From Candidatus Neomicrothrix sp. UBA2974 (GTDB taxonomy: Bacteria > Actinomycetota > Acidimicrobiia > Acidimicrobiales > MedAcidi-G1), in contig DEAU01000045.1 of the NCBI GenBank assembly GCA_002348705.1, positions 37,892 to 95,989 of the forward strand: 58,098 bases of DNA, given 5' to 3'. Below are positions 25,244 through 33,204 of this stretch, one piece after another. The notes below the pieces were generated by a model. It saw only the letters and a program-made list of their open reading frames with translations. It did no database searches and was not told where the DNA came from. The position numbers and the translations under genes are program-made. Positions within the stretch are counted from its first letter, which is position 1, and the number at the start of each line of letters is the position of its first letter.

Positions 25244-26581
25244 GTGAGAATCTGGGCGTCAGAGGTGGCGGCGGTGACTGCGGGGGAGTTGGTCGGTCCG
25301 GACGTAGAAATTGATGGGGCCACCCAGGACTCGCGTTCTGTGACTCCCGGCTGCCTATTCGTGCCATTAGTCGCCGAACGCGATGGACACGCTTTCATCG
25401 CCGAAGCGTTGGCAGCCGGTGCGTCGGCTTACTTGACACACCGGGTTGCTTCAGGCTCCGACGGAAAGACCGCTATCCGCGTGGCTGACACGTCGGAGGC
25501 TTTGACCAATTTGGGGACCGCAGCCCGCCGGTCCATTGGTGTCGACGGTGGTCGGGTGGTGGGGATAACGGGAAGTGTTGGCAAGACCTCGACCAAGGAT
25601 CTGTTGTCGGCCGTACTCGGAAATAGTGGCCTAGTTCATGCGAGCCGTCAGTCGTTCAACAATGATATTGGAGTGCCACTCACCCTCGTTGGTGCGCCGA
25701 CCGACGTTCGACATGTAGTGGTTGAGATGGGAGCTCGATCGATTGGCGATATCGGCCGTCTCGTCGAGGTGGCCCAACCTGATGTGGGAGTCCTGATAAC
25801 GGTGGCCGCTGCCCATACCGAAGTCTTTGGATCTCTGGAAGCTGTGGCCGACACCAAGGGAGAGATATTCGATGCGCTGCCACCCAACGGCTGTGCCGTA
25901 GTCACCGCCGATGTTCCCGAGGCCTTGGTCCAGGCCAGGCGGGCCCGGTGTCCGATTCTGACTTTTGGTGTCCGTGGCGAAGTCCGTGCCTCGAACATCC
26001 AGCTTGACGCGGCGCTTCGACCGTCCTTTCGTATGGAAAGTCCGTGGGGTCGGACCGACGTGCACCTCGAAGCCCGCGGTGCTCACATGGTGACGAATGC
26101 CTTGGCCGCATCGGCCGTTGGTCTCGTTGAGGGAGTCGGTCTTGATGACATCGCCGCTGGTCTGATGGACGCAGGCGTCTCTCCGTGGCGAATGGAGGTT
26201 GTCGAGGCATCAGGTGGGTGCACCGTGGTCAACGACGCGTACAACGCCAACCCAACTTCGGTGGTGGCCGCTTTGGAAGCGCTAGCTGCATTGCCCGGAT
26301 CAGGCCGCAAGATTGCCGTGCTCGGACTGATGGCTGAACTGGGAGACGATTCACCGGATGCTCATGTTGCCGTCGCTGTAAGGGCTGCCTCTCTCGGTAT
26401 CGACGTTCTTGCCGTAGGAACAGACCTCTACGGCGCCGAGAAATCTGAGATCGTGGACGGCGTCGATGCAGCGAGGACGTGGCTGACAGCTTTAGACCTC
26501 GGCGCGGGCGATGCAGTGTTAGTGAAGGGAAGCCGAGTAACTGGACTCGAAAAAGTGGCCGAGGGCCTCTTGAAGGAATAA
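25244..26581 (+). CDS. murF: UDP-MurNAc-tripeptide--D-alanyl-D-alanine ligase
   Basis: Adds D-Ala-D-Ala to UDP-MurNAc-tripeptide in the cytosol. The P-loop is GITGSVGKTSTKD. FNNDIGVPLTL, VEMGARSIGDIG and NDAYNANPTSV follow as in MurF. The N-terminal substrate domain has DSRSVTPGCLFVPL. Start set at GTG 25244, giving RIWASEVAAVTAGEL and 445 aa. The frame stays open for another 600 bases upstream, but that part lies antisense inside ddl and has no resemblance to MurF. Confidence 0.95.
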   Translation: MRIWASEVAAVTAGELVGPDVEIDGATQDSRSVTPGCLFVPLVAERDGHAFIAEALAAGASAYLTHRVASGSDGKTAIRVADTSEALTNLGTAARRSIGVDGGRVVGITGSVGKTSTKDLLSAVLGNSGLVHASRQSFNNDIGVPLTLVGAPTDVRHVVVEMGARSIGDIGRLVEVAQPDVGVLITVAAAHTEVFGSLEAVADTKGEIFDALPPNGCAVVTADVPEALVQARRARCPILTFGVRGEVRASNIQLDAALRPSFRMESPWGRTDVHLEARGAHMVTNALAASAVGLVEGVGLDDIAAGLMDAGVSPWRMEVVEASGGCTVVNDAYNANPTSVVAALEALAALPGSGRKIAVLGLMAELGDDSPDAHVAVAVRAASLGIDVLAVGTDLYGAEKSEIVDGVDAARTWLTALDLGAGDAVLVKGSRVTGLEKVAEGLLKE

Positions 26582-26602
26582 CTGACTGGCTTAAAGATCC
26601 AT

Positions 26603-26619
26603 CGTCAACTCAGTTGACG
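26603..26619. terminator. 7-bp hairpin between convergent murF and zinc-ribbon genes
   Basis: CGTCAAC-TCA-GTTGACG is a perfect 7-bp stem with a 3-base loop at the end of the zinc-ribbon gene and 22 bases after the murF stop. There is no T-run. It could serve both convergent genes. Confidence 0.35.
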
Positions 26620-26951
26620 TCGTGGGGGAGCTCCTCGGGGGATAGCGGCGAGTTTGTCTGGTTCCAGTCGGTCAGTCGCTCTGGGTCGCAAGTTGGGCAC
26701 AGGTGAATGACCCGCATTGACTGAATAGACAGCTGCGTGCCCCGCGACTTGTCGACAATCGATTGGAGCGCCACGCGGACGTCGGCAGAGCCACAGGTGC
26801 TGCATCGCGGTCGGAGGTCTCGCTCCCAGGACAGTTGGCAGCAGCCGCAGGTGACGGTGATGGTCGGAGAGTCCGGCGTCCCTGTCTTTCGGCCAGCCAG
26901 ATCGTCATCCTCACCGCAGTTCGGACAGGCGAGGTCATCAGCGGCATTCAC
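26610..26951 (-). CDS. Zinc-ribbon protein of unknown function
   Basis: 113 aa with four cysteine pairs: CPNCG (near residue 9), CGCC (about 36), CSTCG (about 51) and CPTC (about 85). They probably bind two zincs. No other domain is recognisable and there is no membrane segment. Start chosen at GTG 26951 (VNAADDLACPNCG), because a TAGCGT box sits seven bases upstream and longer reading would run into the divergent DnaJ gene's promoter. A role in nucleic-acid binding or as a regulator is a guess from zinc ribbons in general. Confidence 0.7.
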   Translation of the reverse strand: MNAADDLACPNCGEDDDLAGRKTGTPDSPTITVTCGCCQLSWERDLRPRCSTCGSADVRVALQSIVDKSRGTQLSIQSMRVIHLCPTCDPERLTDWNQTNSPLSPEELPHDVN

Positions 26952-26958
26952 GCCCCGC

Positions 26959-26964
26959 ACGCTA
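26959..26964 (-). promoter_or_regulatory. Leaderless-type -10 box for zinc-ribbon gene
   Basis: Minus-strand TAGCGT ends seven bases before the GTG at 26951. No Shine-Dalgarno is visible. Confidence 0.45.
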
Positions 26965-27020
26965 GAGCCAAGTGCTTTAGGACCGGGCGCTCCTGACCTC
27001 GGCAACGGGAGGACGGGCCC

Positions 27021-27026
27021 TAGGGT
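27021..27026 (+). promoter_or_regulatory. Leaderless-type -10 box for the DnaJ-domain gene
   Basis: TAGGGT ends six bases before the GTG at 27033. No Shine-Dalgarno is visible. Confidence 0.5.
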
Positions 27027-27032
27027 GGCCGC

Positions 27033-27650
27033 GTGTCTGGTCACTTCGACCACTATTGCGTTCTGGGCGTTGCCGAAAATGCTTCGTTTGAGCACATCCG
27101 GGCGGCATACCGGGACTTAGCTCGTCGCAACCATCCTGACCGAGTGTCGGATCCGGAGGAGCGGGATCTCGCTGCCGAGCGCATGGCGACGGTCAACGAG
27201 GCATGGCGAGTCCTAGGCGACCCAGTACGTCGTGAGGCCTACGACTTGGACCGGAAGCCGTTGAACTCGGCCGCCGCTCCGCCTGGAGGCTCATCAGATG
27301 ATCGAGTGCACGGTCGGCGGGGCGACGCCTTCGATGATGTCATCGTGTCTCCGGCCGCGGGCTGTGCCCTCCGGGTAGCACCGGTCGCGCTGACTGTGCT
27401 GCTACTGCTGGGGATCCTTATTGCTACGGCCGTCCTTGGTGGAGGCGGGGAGGTGCCACCCAGAATGGATGTCGGGCGCTGCGTAAAGGTGGCCTCGACG
27501 GTCCAGGTGGTGCCTTGCACGGTTGATACTCCTGTGATTGTCGGACGTGGCGTTACTGGGACCACGTGCCCAGTTGATGCAATCGCGGTGGTTCTACCAT
27601 CGCGGACCGAACAGGTGTGTTTAGCGCCGCCGGGAACGCCAACGCCCTGA
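27033..27650 (+). CDS. DnaJ-domain membrane protein with extracytoplasmic Cys domain
   Basis: 205 aa. The N-terminal J-domain (about residues 5-72) has the HPD tripeptide in RRNHPDRVSD, which stimulates Hsp70. After a disordered linker comes one membrane helix (APVALTVLLLLGILIATAVLG, about 112-132). The small outer domain has four cysteines (GRCVKV, VVPC, TTCPVD, QVCLAP) that could form two disulfides. The Zn-finger and substrate domains of true DnaJ are missing, so it would recruit DnaK to the inner membrane face. The outer domain resembles the Cys-rich domains of actinobacterial septum or cell-wall proteins; that resemblance is weak. Confidence 0.82.
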   Translation: MSGHFDHYCVLGVAENASFEHIRAAYRDLARRNHPDRVSDPEERDLAAERMATVNEAWRVLGDPVRREAYDLDRKPLNSAAAPPGGSSDDRVHGRRGDAFDDVIVSPAAGCALRVAPVALTVLLLLGILIATAVLGGGGEVPPRMDVGRCVKVASTVQVVPCTVDTPVIVGRGVTGTTCPVDAIAVVLPSRTEQVCLAPPGTPTP

Positions 27651-27688
27651 CTGATCCGTTGGCCGCGGGGGTACCCTCGTCGCCCAGC

Positions 27689-27762
27689 GGACCGTTAGCT
27701 CAGTTGGCTAGAGCGCCCGCCTCACACGCGGGAGGTCACTGGTTCAAGTCCAGTACGGTCCA
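27689..27762 (+). tRNA. tRNA-Val (anticodon CAC)
   Basis: 74 bases. The acceptor stem is GGACCGT/ACGGTCC with discriminator A. The D-arm has AGCTCAGTTGGCTAGAG. The anticodon stem CCCGC/GCGGG carries the loop CTCACAC, giving anticodon CAC (reads GUG). The T-arm is CTGG-TTCAAGT-CCAG. The 3' CCA is not encoded. All stems pair without mismatch. Confidence 0.96.
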
Positions 27763-28122
27763 CGCTTTGACCTGCGGTTATGCGGTTCTGGTGGCTTTCA
27801 AACTGGTTGTCTGAAAGCCGCTGGTAGCCATTCTGGTAGCCAAACTGTGTTTTCGCGGAACGATGCCTCTGTGGCATTGCCAATTCTAGGTGGCACGACG
27901 GGGCCGTGCTGAGCGAAGTTGGGTACACCCGGGCGCCTGTTGGTCCTTGGAACCACGAATCTCAAATCAATCACATGGTTGGATCCAGAATGTACGGGGA
28001 CGGAGAAATCCTTCAACGCTTAGGGTTCGACGCCGAACTCAGGGCCTATAGCTAGGCACCCGCTTGCTCATCGCTACTCAACGATGAGCTAGCGCAGGTC
28101 GAAGTCGCTCTACAGTTCGCAC
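27763..28122. other. Gene-free stretch after tRNA-Val with hairpins and a short tandem repeat
   Basis: No credible gene. Contents: a hairpin GGCTTTCA/TGAAAGCC with an 11-base loop (27793-27819), possibly the tRNA terminator. CTGGTAGCCA repeats twice with a 12-base period (27821-27842). A perfect 8-bp hairpin GCTCATCG/CGATGAGC with an 8-base loop (28066-28089) lies just upstream of the deacetylase gene. TACAGT (28111-28116) ends six bases before that gene's GTG and is its likely leaderless -10 box. No duplicate of the tRNA 3' end was seen. Confidence 0.5.
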
Positions 28123-28902
28123 GTGGCAGTGAATACCGGTCATCGCGCGATCCTGGTTCACGATTTCGAGGAATCGAACCGTCGAGGGATGCTTGATGGA
28201 GGATCGAGATACCTCCTCTCTCTTGGGGTGTTTAAAAGTGGATTAGAGGCGGCAATCGATCACGGAGTGGTCTTTGATGAGATTGGAGGACCCGATCCGG
28301 GAACTTCGGGACGAGTCGAGATCACGTCCGATGATGGTGGCGGTTCTGCCCTATTACTGGCCGAATACCTCGCAGGTCAAGGGCTACGCGCGACGTTTTT
28401 CATCGTGACGGACTGGATAGGTAGAGAGAACTTCCTCGACCGCGACGAAATTCGTGCTATCCGTTCGATGGGACACGTGGTTGGTTCCCACAGCCACACC
28501 CATTCTGGGCCGTTCTGTGACCTTCCCGAGGTCCAACTTCGCGATGAGGTTTTAGAGAGCAAAGGAGTGCTAGAGGAATTGCTCGGTGTTGAGGTAGATA
28601 CTTTCTCGGTTCCCGGTGGCGAAATCAGACCGGCGACCATCAGGCGGCTTGAGTCCCCTGAGCTCGGATTGTCGAGGATCTATACCTCGACTCCGCGGCA
28701 GGGCGTGTATCGGTCAAGGACGACAGCGAAAGTGATTGGTCGTTACTGCATCGAGGCAGCTATGGGCCAGGCGAGGATCGTCCGCATATTCAGCGGTCAG
28801 GGCTGGGAGCGGAATCGAATGCGCTATCTAGCTGGTCGAGCCAAGCGCGAGGTATGGAAGGCATTTTCCATCGGCGGCACCACCCCTAGGAGGGAGGCAT
28901 GA
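28123..28902 (+). CDS. NodB-type polysaccharide deacetylase family protein
   Basis: 259-aa carbohydrate-esterase-4-like protein that removes N- or O-acyl groups from sugars with a divalent metal. The catalytic and metal Asp pair is in ITSDDGGGSA (usually TFDDG). The metal His pair is in GSHSHTHSG, and VDTFSVPGGEIRP matches the next conserved block. There is no signal peptide or membrane helix, so it should be cytosolic, which is unusual for enzymes acting on wall polymers. The stop overlaps the formyltransferase-like gene (ATGA), so a small-molecule or nucleotide-sugar substrate shared by the pair is plausible. Local G+C is lower than in flanking genes. Confidence 0.82.
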   Translation: MAVNTGHRAILVHDFEESNRRGMLDGGSRYLLSLGVFKSGLEAAIDHGVVFDEIGGPDPGTSGRVEITSDDGGGSALLLAEYLAGQGLRATFFIVTDWIGRENFLDRDEIRAIRSMGHVVGSHSHTHSGPFCDLPEVQLRDEVLESKGVLEELLGVEVDTFSVPGGEIRPATIRRLESPELGLSRIYTSTPRQGVYRSRTTAKVIGRYCIEAAMGQARIVRIFSGQGWERNRMRYLAGRAKREVWKAFSIGGTTPRREA

Positions 28903-29735
28903 ATGGATCTTCGCCTTCCGATTGTCTCTCCTACGTAGCGCTGGTCGGGGGCGACAAGTGTTCTCTTTACACGCTTCGTTGCCTCATTGAGTCTGAACAT
29001 CCCCCCGCCGGGGTTGTCGTGGTGGAGCAGAGCGGCTTTTCGTCACGCCTAGCCTCCGAGCGACGAGTCATCCGTCGACACGGGATCCTTCGGCGGCTCT
29101 CCCAGATCGTTGTTGGCATTATCCATCGGTTCCTCGATGGTGCTCGAGATCGAGAACTTCTCGAACAGATCTACCCAGATGAAGATCATGAATCGCTGCT
29201 TCAGCGAGCCAGCCTCCAGGGGGTTGGCGTCTTAAAGGCCGAGACATACCACTCTGTCGAAGCTCTCAGTTTCATTAGAGAGTTCGACCCCGCGTTTCTT
29301 GTATGCGACACACCCTTTTGGGTCGAGAAGAAGGTGCGGGAACTGGTTCCGCCCATGAGGGTCATTGGATCCCATCCAGGAGTTGTTCCCTGGTATCGAG
29401 GCGCGCACTCCGCGTTCTGGTGTCGATACCTAGGCGAGTCTGAGAAGAACGGGTTCAGTATCTTCTGCATAGATGGGGGAGTGGACTCCGGACCGTTGAT
29501 TTCCACCCACCACCGACCGTATCGAGGCGAGTTGTCCTACAGAGGGAACGACTACTTTCTCCTCGAGGAGGCTTCACGGCGCATCGTTCAGATCGCAGAG
29601 TCCCTGGCTAAGGGTTTGAAAGTTGAACCCACGGCGCAATGGCCCTTGGAGAACGAGCAGATCCGTCGAGCTCCGGGGCTTCTCGACTATTTCCGTTTTC
29701 GTGCGAGGGAACGAAGCAGGCTACGAGCAGCATGA
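28899..29735 (+). CDS. Formyltransferase-fold protein lacking the catalytic Asn
   Basis: 278 aa with the formyltransferase core seen in Fmt, PurN, ArnA and sugar N-formyltransferases: GSHPGVVPWYRGAHSAFW followed by FCIDGGVDSGPLI. The His and the Asp of the catalytic Asn-His-Asp triad are there, but the Asn two residues before the His is Gly (I-G-S-H in place of N-x-H). The first 100 residues lack a clear folate-binding motif and contain a basic helical segment. It is coupled to the NodB-type gene by an ATGA overlap. ArnA/ArnD form a comparable formylase/deformylase pair, but no ArnA dehydrogenase part is present. Substrate unknown. Confidence 0.75.
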   Translation: MNGSSPSDCLSYVALVGGDKCSLYTLRCLIESEHPPAGVVVVEQSGFSSRLASERRVIRRHGILRRLSQIVVGIIHRFLDGARDRELLEQIYPDEDHESLLQRASLQGVGVLKAETYHSVEALSFIREFDPAFLVCDTPFWVEKKVRELVPPMRVIGSHPGVVPWYRGAHSAFWCRYLGESEKNGFSIFCIDGGVDSGPLISTHHRPYRGELSYRGNDYFLLEEASRRIVQIAESLAKGLKVEPTAQWPLENEQIRRAPGLLDYFRFRARERSRLRAA

Positions 29736-29898
29736 GACGAGATCGCTTTGTGAAGGCGTCGACCTGACGTCTCTGGGCTCCCGGCACAAGGCGATCGCGG
29801 TGGCTACTCGAGCCAGGCGGTGCGAGTTTTCTTGTCGAGCATGGAGTCCAGACTCGCTCATCTTTGACGTCTCCTAAGGAGTAGACAAGACCTATTGG

Positions 29899-31131
29899 TC
29901 AACTGGGCTGTAAAGACTCATTGGTCAATTCGTCAAAGATCAGCGGGTAGGTTTCGTAGCGCTCTGCTTGCGTGTCATTTCTGAAGCTGGGCGGATTCTC
30001 GGGATTCAACCTTGCTCCTCGCGAGAGCAGTTCGCCAATTAAGCGGGGAAGGACGCCGATTACCTCAGGTCCGCCATCTCGGGAAGTTGGTAGTCCAATA
30101 GCAAGAGGGCGACCAGAACAGATGTGCGCACCCGAACCGAAACTCAGGCCGTGGGCCTCACGTCTCCCCAAGGATTCGGGTCGATGCGGGTCGAAGACCG
30201 CAGAATGGGGGCCATAAACGTTCTGGTCAGTGTTAGCGGATTCAAGCATGCAACCGATGTCTTCATTGGCACGGAACGAATGACCTGCGATTGATTCTGC
30301 ATCTTTCAGGGCTCGTCGGAGTAGTGCAGGAACAGGTCCGTGAAGTCGAAGCGCTTCATCGACTGCGTGTCGGATAAAGACCTCTTGTTCCAGAAGATGT
30401 GATTCTTGAGGGTTCTCATTCCGCCAATTGACTATCTCGTTAAAGACATGAGGTGTGGCATGGGTTGTCGTATTGGCCGAAGCGACGACGAAGAATAGGG
30501 CCTCCTTGAGCCAGAGGTCTTCGTCAAAGTCATCCCAGGATTCTCGAAGCGCCAAAGTGAGGAGGTCTGTCGGCAAGTCGTCCTCTTCGATTTCTCCAGC
30601 CTTGCAACTGGCTACCAGGTCTCGTCGGCGCTCAAGGGAAGCGTTATAGAAGTTGACCAAAAGGTCGTCTTTGGCTTCCATGGCCTCCTTCATGACTTCC
30701 TTTCGGTCGCGATTGGACCATTCGATGGAGGCACCTTCACCGAGTCGTCGGCTGATGTCTTCTAGGTGGATTACTGCAGCTTCGTTGTCGACCCCGTCAA
30801 GACCCACCACCGCTGCTGTGACCGGAACGAGAGTCATGCGCGTCAGCCACAGGAGATCGATTTGGGGTCGTCCCGCCTCATCTCGTTGTCCCTCTGCCTG
30901 TTCGAAAGCGATTTGTAGAGAGCTTCTGAGTATCTGGTGCTCGTAAAACTCCAGGGCGCTTCTTTCAAATAGTGGCCGTTCAAGACGGCGGCGATCTCGA
31001 TGTTCTTTTCCGGTCAATGTGAGAACACAGCCGTCGAGGAGAGGTTTGGAGTCTCGGACATGCAACGCAGGCTGAAAATCATCGGAACGGAGCACCGATT
31101 CAATGGATTGAAAATCTTCCAATTTGCGCAT
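29899..31131 (-). CDS. Cytochrome P450
   Basis: 410-aa soluble heme monooxygenase. The I-helix segment is VVASANTTTHATPH, ExxR is DEALRLHG, and the heme-ligand loop is LSFGSGAHICSGRPLA with the axial Cys. The normal acidic-alcohol pair of the I-helix is altered (N-T-T-T in place of D/E-T). It is preceded by GGAAG nine bases before the ATG. It converges on the NodB/formyltransferase pair with 163 gene-free bases between (29736-29898). No ferredoxin or reductase gene is adjacent. The gene is visibly A+T-richer than most of the window: bases 30241-30300 contain 29 G/C of 60. Transfer from elsewhere is plausible. Confidence 0.93.
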   Translation of the reverse strand: MRKLEDFQSIESVLRSDDFQPALHVRDSKPLLDGCVLTLTGKEHRDRRRLERPLFERSALEFYEHQILRSSLQIAFEQAEGQRDEAGRPQIDLLWLTRMTLVPVTAAVVGLDGVDNEAAVIHLEDISRRLGEGASIEWSNRDRKEVMKEAMEAKDDLLVNFYNASLERRRDLVASCKAGEIEEDDLPTDLLTLALRESWDDFDEDLWLKEALFFVVASANTTTHATPHVFNEIVNWRNENPQESHLLEQEVFIRHAVDEALRLHGPVPALLRRALKDAESIAGHSFRANEDIGCMLESANTDQNVYGPHSAVFDPHRPESLGRREAHGLSFGSGAHICSGRPLAIGLPTSRDGGPEVIGVLPRLIGELLSRGARLNPENPPSFRNDTQAERYETYPLIFDELTNESLQPS

Positions 31132-31280
31132 TTGATACTTCCTACTACCGATAGACCATTGAGGCCATTGCGCGTTTCTATGCTGTGCGCTGCATTGTCA
31201 GGCTTGCCTCACTTCTCGAGCAGCTCCGGGTCCAAAGCACCCTGATCCGATTGGCTTTATCTAGACCAGAGGGTCGTGTC

Positions 31281-32855
31281 ATGCTCGCCAGCATGCCGTT
31301 GCCTGTCTCGACCATCGAGGTTTGCACTCAATCGACCATGGCGTCGACTGTGGACGGCCTAGCGACAGAAGCCGCGCTCCAGATCCTGCGTGACGGCGGC
31401 AACGCCGTGGATGCTGCCATCGCTGCCAATGCTGTGCTCGCCGTCACTGGCCAGCATTTCTGCGGACTGGGTGGAGACCTGTTCGCTCTTGTCTACAACA
31501 GAGGCGGACCTCCGGACTGCCTTAATGCTTCTGGTCGGGCCGGATCGGGTGCGGATCTCAGTCGCCTATTGGCCGAGGGGCACACGGCACTACCGCACCG
31601 GGGTGATCCGCGATCTGTGACGTTGCCTGGAGTCGTGGATGGCTGGGTGCTACTTCAACGTCGCTACGGGTCGATGCCGATGGCTGACGTCTTGGCGCCG
31701 GCTATTCGCCATGCCGTCGATGGTTTCGACGCTTCACCGCTGCTTGCCCCATCAGCACAGGCTGTCCGCGGCCTGCCGGGTGCGCAGGATTACGACACTC
31801 TCGTCGAGGCAGGCCAGTTGGTCCGACGACCCGGGGTGGCTTCGGTTCTCCGGGACTTGGCCGATGGTGGTCGTGACGCTGTTTATCTGGGCCGGTATGG
31901 CGAAGAACTACTTGCGTCGGGAGCAGGAGAATTTCAATGGGCTGACCTGAAGCGGGTTCAGGCCGACTGGGTGGACGCACTTGGTATCCGGGTTTGGGGA
32001 CACGACGTCTGGACGGTCCCACCCAACTCACAGGGCTACCTGAGCCTTGCTGCTGCGAGAATCGTGGAAGGTCTAGATCTTCCACCTGAGGAAGATCCCC
32101 TGCGCCCCCATCTACTGGTTGAGGCCACTGTCCAGGCCGGTTGCGACCGTCGTGCTGTCCTGCATGAGCGAGCAGATGGCCTTGCACTGGTGTCTGAAGA
32201 ACGCCTAGCGCCGCGGCGGGCCGCCATCGACCCGGACCGACGGACGGTGGCGAGCGGCCATTGGAGCGATGGGGACACCATGTACCTCTGCGTAGTTGAC
32301 AGCAACGGCCTGGCCATCTCACTCATCCAGTCCAACGCCGACGGTTTCGGAAGTCACATCACGTTGCCGGGGCTCGGAATCTTTCTGCATAACCGGGGTA
32401 TCGGCTTCTCGGTTGTCGAGGGGCATCCAGCCAGTTATGGGCCGGGCCGGAGGCCTCCACACACGTTGTCGCCGGCCATGGTGACCAGTCCGGACGGAGG
32501 TCTTCGGGCCGTGCTGGGAAGCATGGGAGGCGATGCCCAGCCTCAGATCGTTCTCCAGATGCTTGTCAGACTCTTGGTCGACAGCGCTTCACCCGGCCAG
32601 GTGGTTGGCGGCGGCCGGTGGATTCTCCAGGGACCTGCTACCGGCTTCGACACCTGGGACGATCCTTCAGCTGTCGAAGTGCTGGTCGAGGACCATGCGC
32701 CGGCAAGTTGGGCCGAGGGCCTAGCTGCAAGGGGCCATCGGACTCGAGTGGCAGCAGCCAACTACGGACACGCCCACTGCATCGAAGTTGTGGATGGAGG
32801 TTTGGTCGGCACTGCCGACCCGCGCTCGGTGGTCGGTACCGCAGCGGGAGACTGA
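31281..32855 (+). CDS. ggt: Gamma-glutamyltransferase family protein
   Basis: Ntn-hydrolase that self-cleaves into two chains and moves or hydrolyses gamma-glutamyl groups. The N-terminal block STMASTVDGLATEAALQILR and GGNAVDAAIAANAVLAV are typical. The processing and nucleophile Thr is in GDTMYLCVVDSNGLAIS, and the C-terminal block has GSMGGDAQPQIVLQML. Start set at ATG 31281 (524 aa), with AGAGGG upstream; the frame runs further 5' but without family resemblance. No signal peptide is evident, so it may be cytosolic. The oxyanion and glutamate-binding Arg pattern was not verified, so a related acylase (cephalosporin acylase type) remains possible. Confidence 0.9.
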   Translation: MLASMPLPVSTIEVCTQSTMASTVDGLATEAALQILRDGGNAVDAAIAANAVLAVTGQHFCGLGGDLFALVYNRGGPPDCLNASGRAGSGADLSRLLAEGHTALPHRGDPRSVTLPGVVDGWVLLQRRYGSMPMADVLAPAIRHAVDGFDASPLLAPSAQAVRGLPGAQDYDTLVEAGQLVRRPGVASVLRDLADGGRDAVYLGRYGEELLASGAGEFQWADLKRVQADWVDALGIRVWGHDVWTVPPNSQGYLSLAAARIVEGLDLPPEEDPLRPHLLVEATVQAGCDRRAVLHERADGLALVSEERLAPRRAAIDPDRRTVASGHWSDGDTMYLCVVDSNGLAISLIQSNADGFGSHITLPGLGIFLHNRGIGFSVVEGHPASYGPGRRPPHTLSPAMVTSPDGGLRAVLGSMGGDAQPQIVLQMLVRLLVDSASPGQVVGGGRWILQGPATGFDTWDDPSAVEVLVEDHAPASWAEGLAARGHRTRVAAANYGHAHCIEVVDGGLVGTADPRSVVGTAAGD

Positions 32856-32879
32856 GTAAGGCTCTTGGTAGCCAGTTAT

Positions 32880-33182
32880 TCAGTCGGCGATAGTCGTGGT
32901 GGGCACCATGAACTCAGTGACCTCCTGCCATGACCCCCCGTCGACCATGTGGGTGGCCGCCTGTGCCCACTGGTCGGGCGTCAACTGTGGCCAGCGGCGC
33001 TCAGCTTCGAAATACATCTCGACATACTTCGGGCCGTCACCCTTTTCCGAGTAAACGATCTTGCCGGTCGTCGTCGGCAGTTCGGACTCAAGCATGGGAC
33101 GAAGGTCTTCAGAGCTTCCACAGGCCACAAAAGGCAGTGTGAATAGAGCAAGGACCGTAATCAGGAGAGAACGGGAAACCAT
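32880..33182 (-). CDS. Small predicted lipoprotein
   Basis: 100 aa. The N-terminus MVSRSLLITVLALFTLPF leads to a lipobox ending VAC followed by GSS, so it should be lipid-anchored outside the cell membrane. The mature part is about 75 residues with no further cysteine, and no family is recognised. An upstream in-frame ATG at 33200 is possible but gives a poorer signal peptide. It is the last gene after thiN, with a 22-base gap. Confidence 0.65.
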   Translation of the reverse strand: MVSRSLLITVLALFTLPFVACGSSEDLRPMLESELPTTTGKIVYSEKGDGPKYVEMYFEAERRWPQLTPDQWAQAATHMVDGGSWQEVTEFMVPTTTIAD

Positions 33183-33204
33183 TGCCCGAAGAATAGCCAT
33201 CTCG

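Noticed and set aside
26952..27095. N-terminal extension of the zinc-ribbon frame
   Set aside because: It overlaps the start of the divergent J-domain gene and would remove the leaderless promoter. The GTG at 26951 with its TAGCGT box fits better.
27722..27928. Minus-strand reading frame ending in a DRTGLEPVTSRV-type tail over the tRNA
   Set aside because: Its end is the antisense of the tRNA-Val anticodon and T-arm region. This tail is a well-known artefact of frames that run through tRNA genes.
27689..31280. Integrated element with att sites behind tRNA-Val
   Set aside because: The patch was searched by eye for a second copy of the tRNA 3' end and for an integrase or transposase; none was found, so only an accessory patch is claimed.
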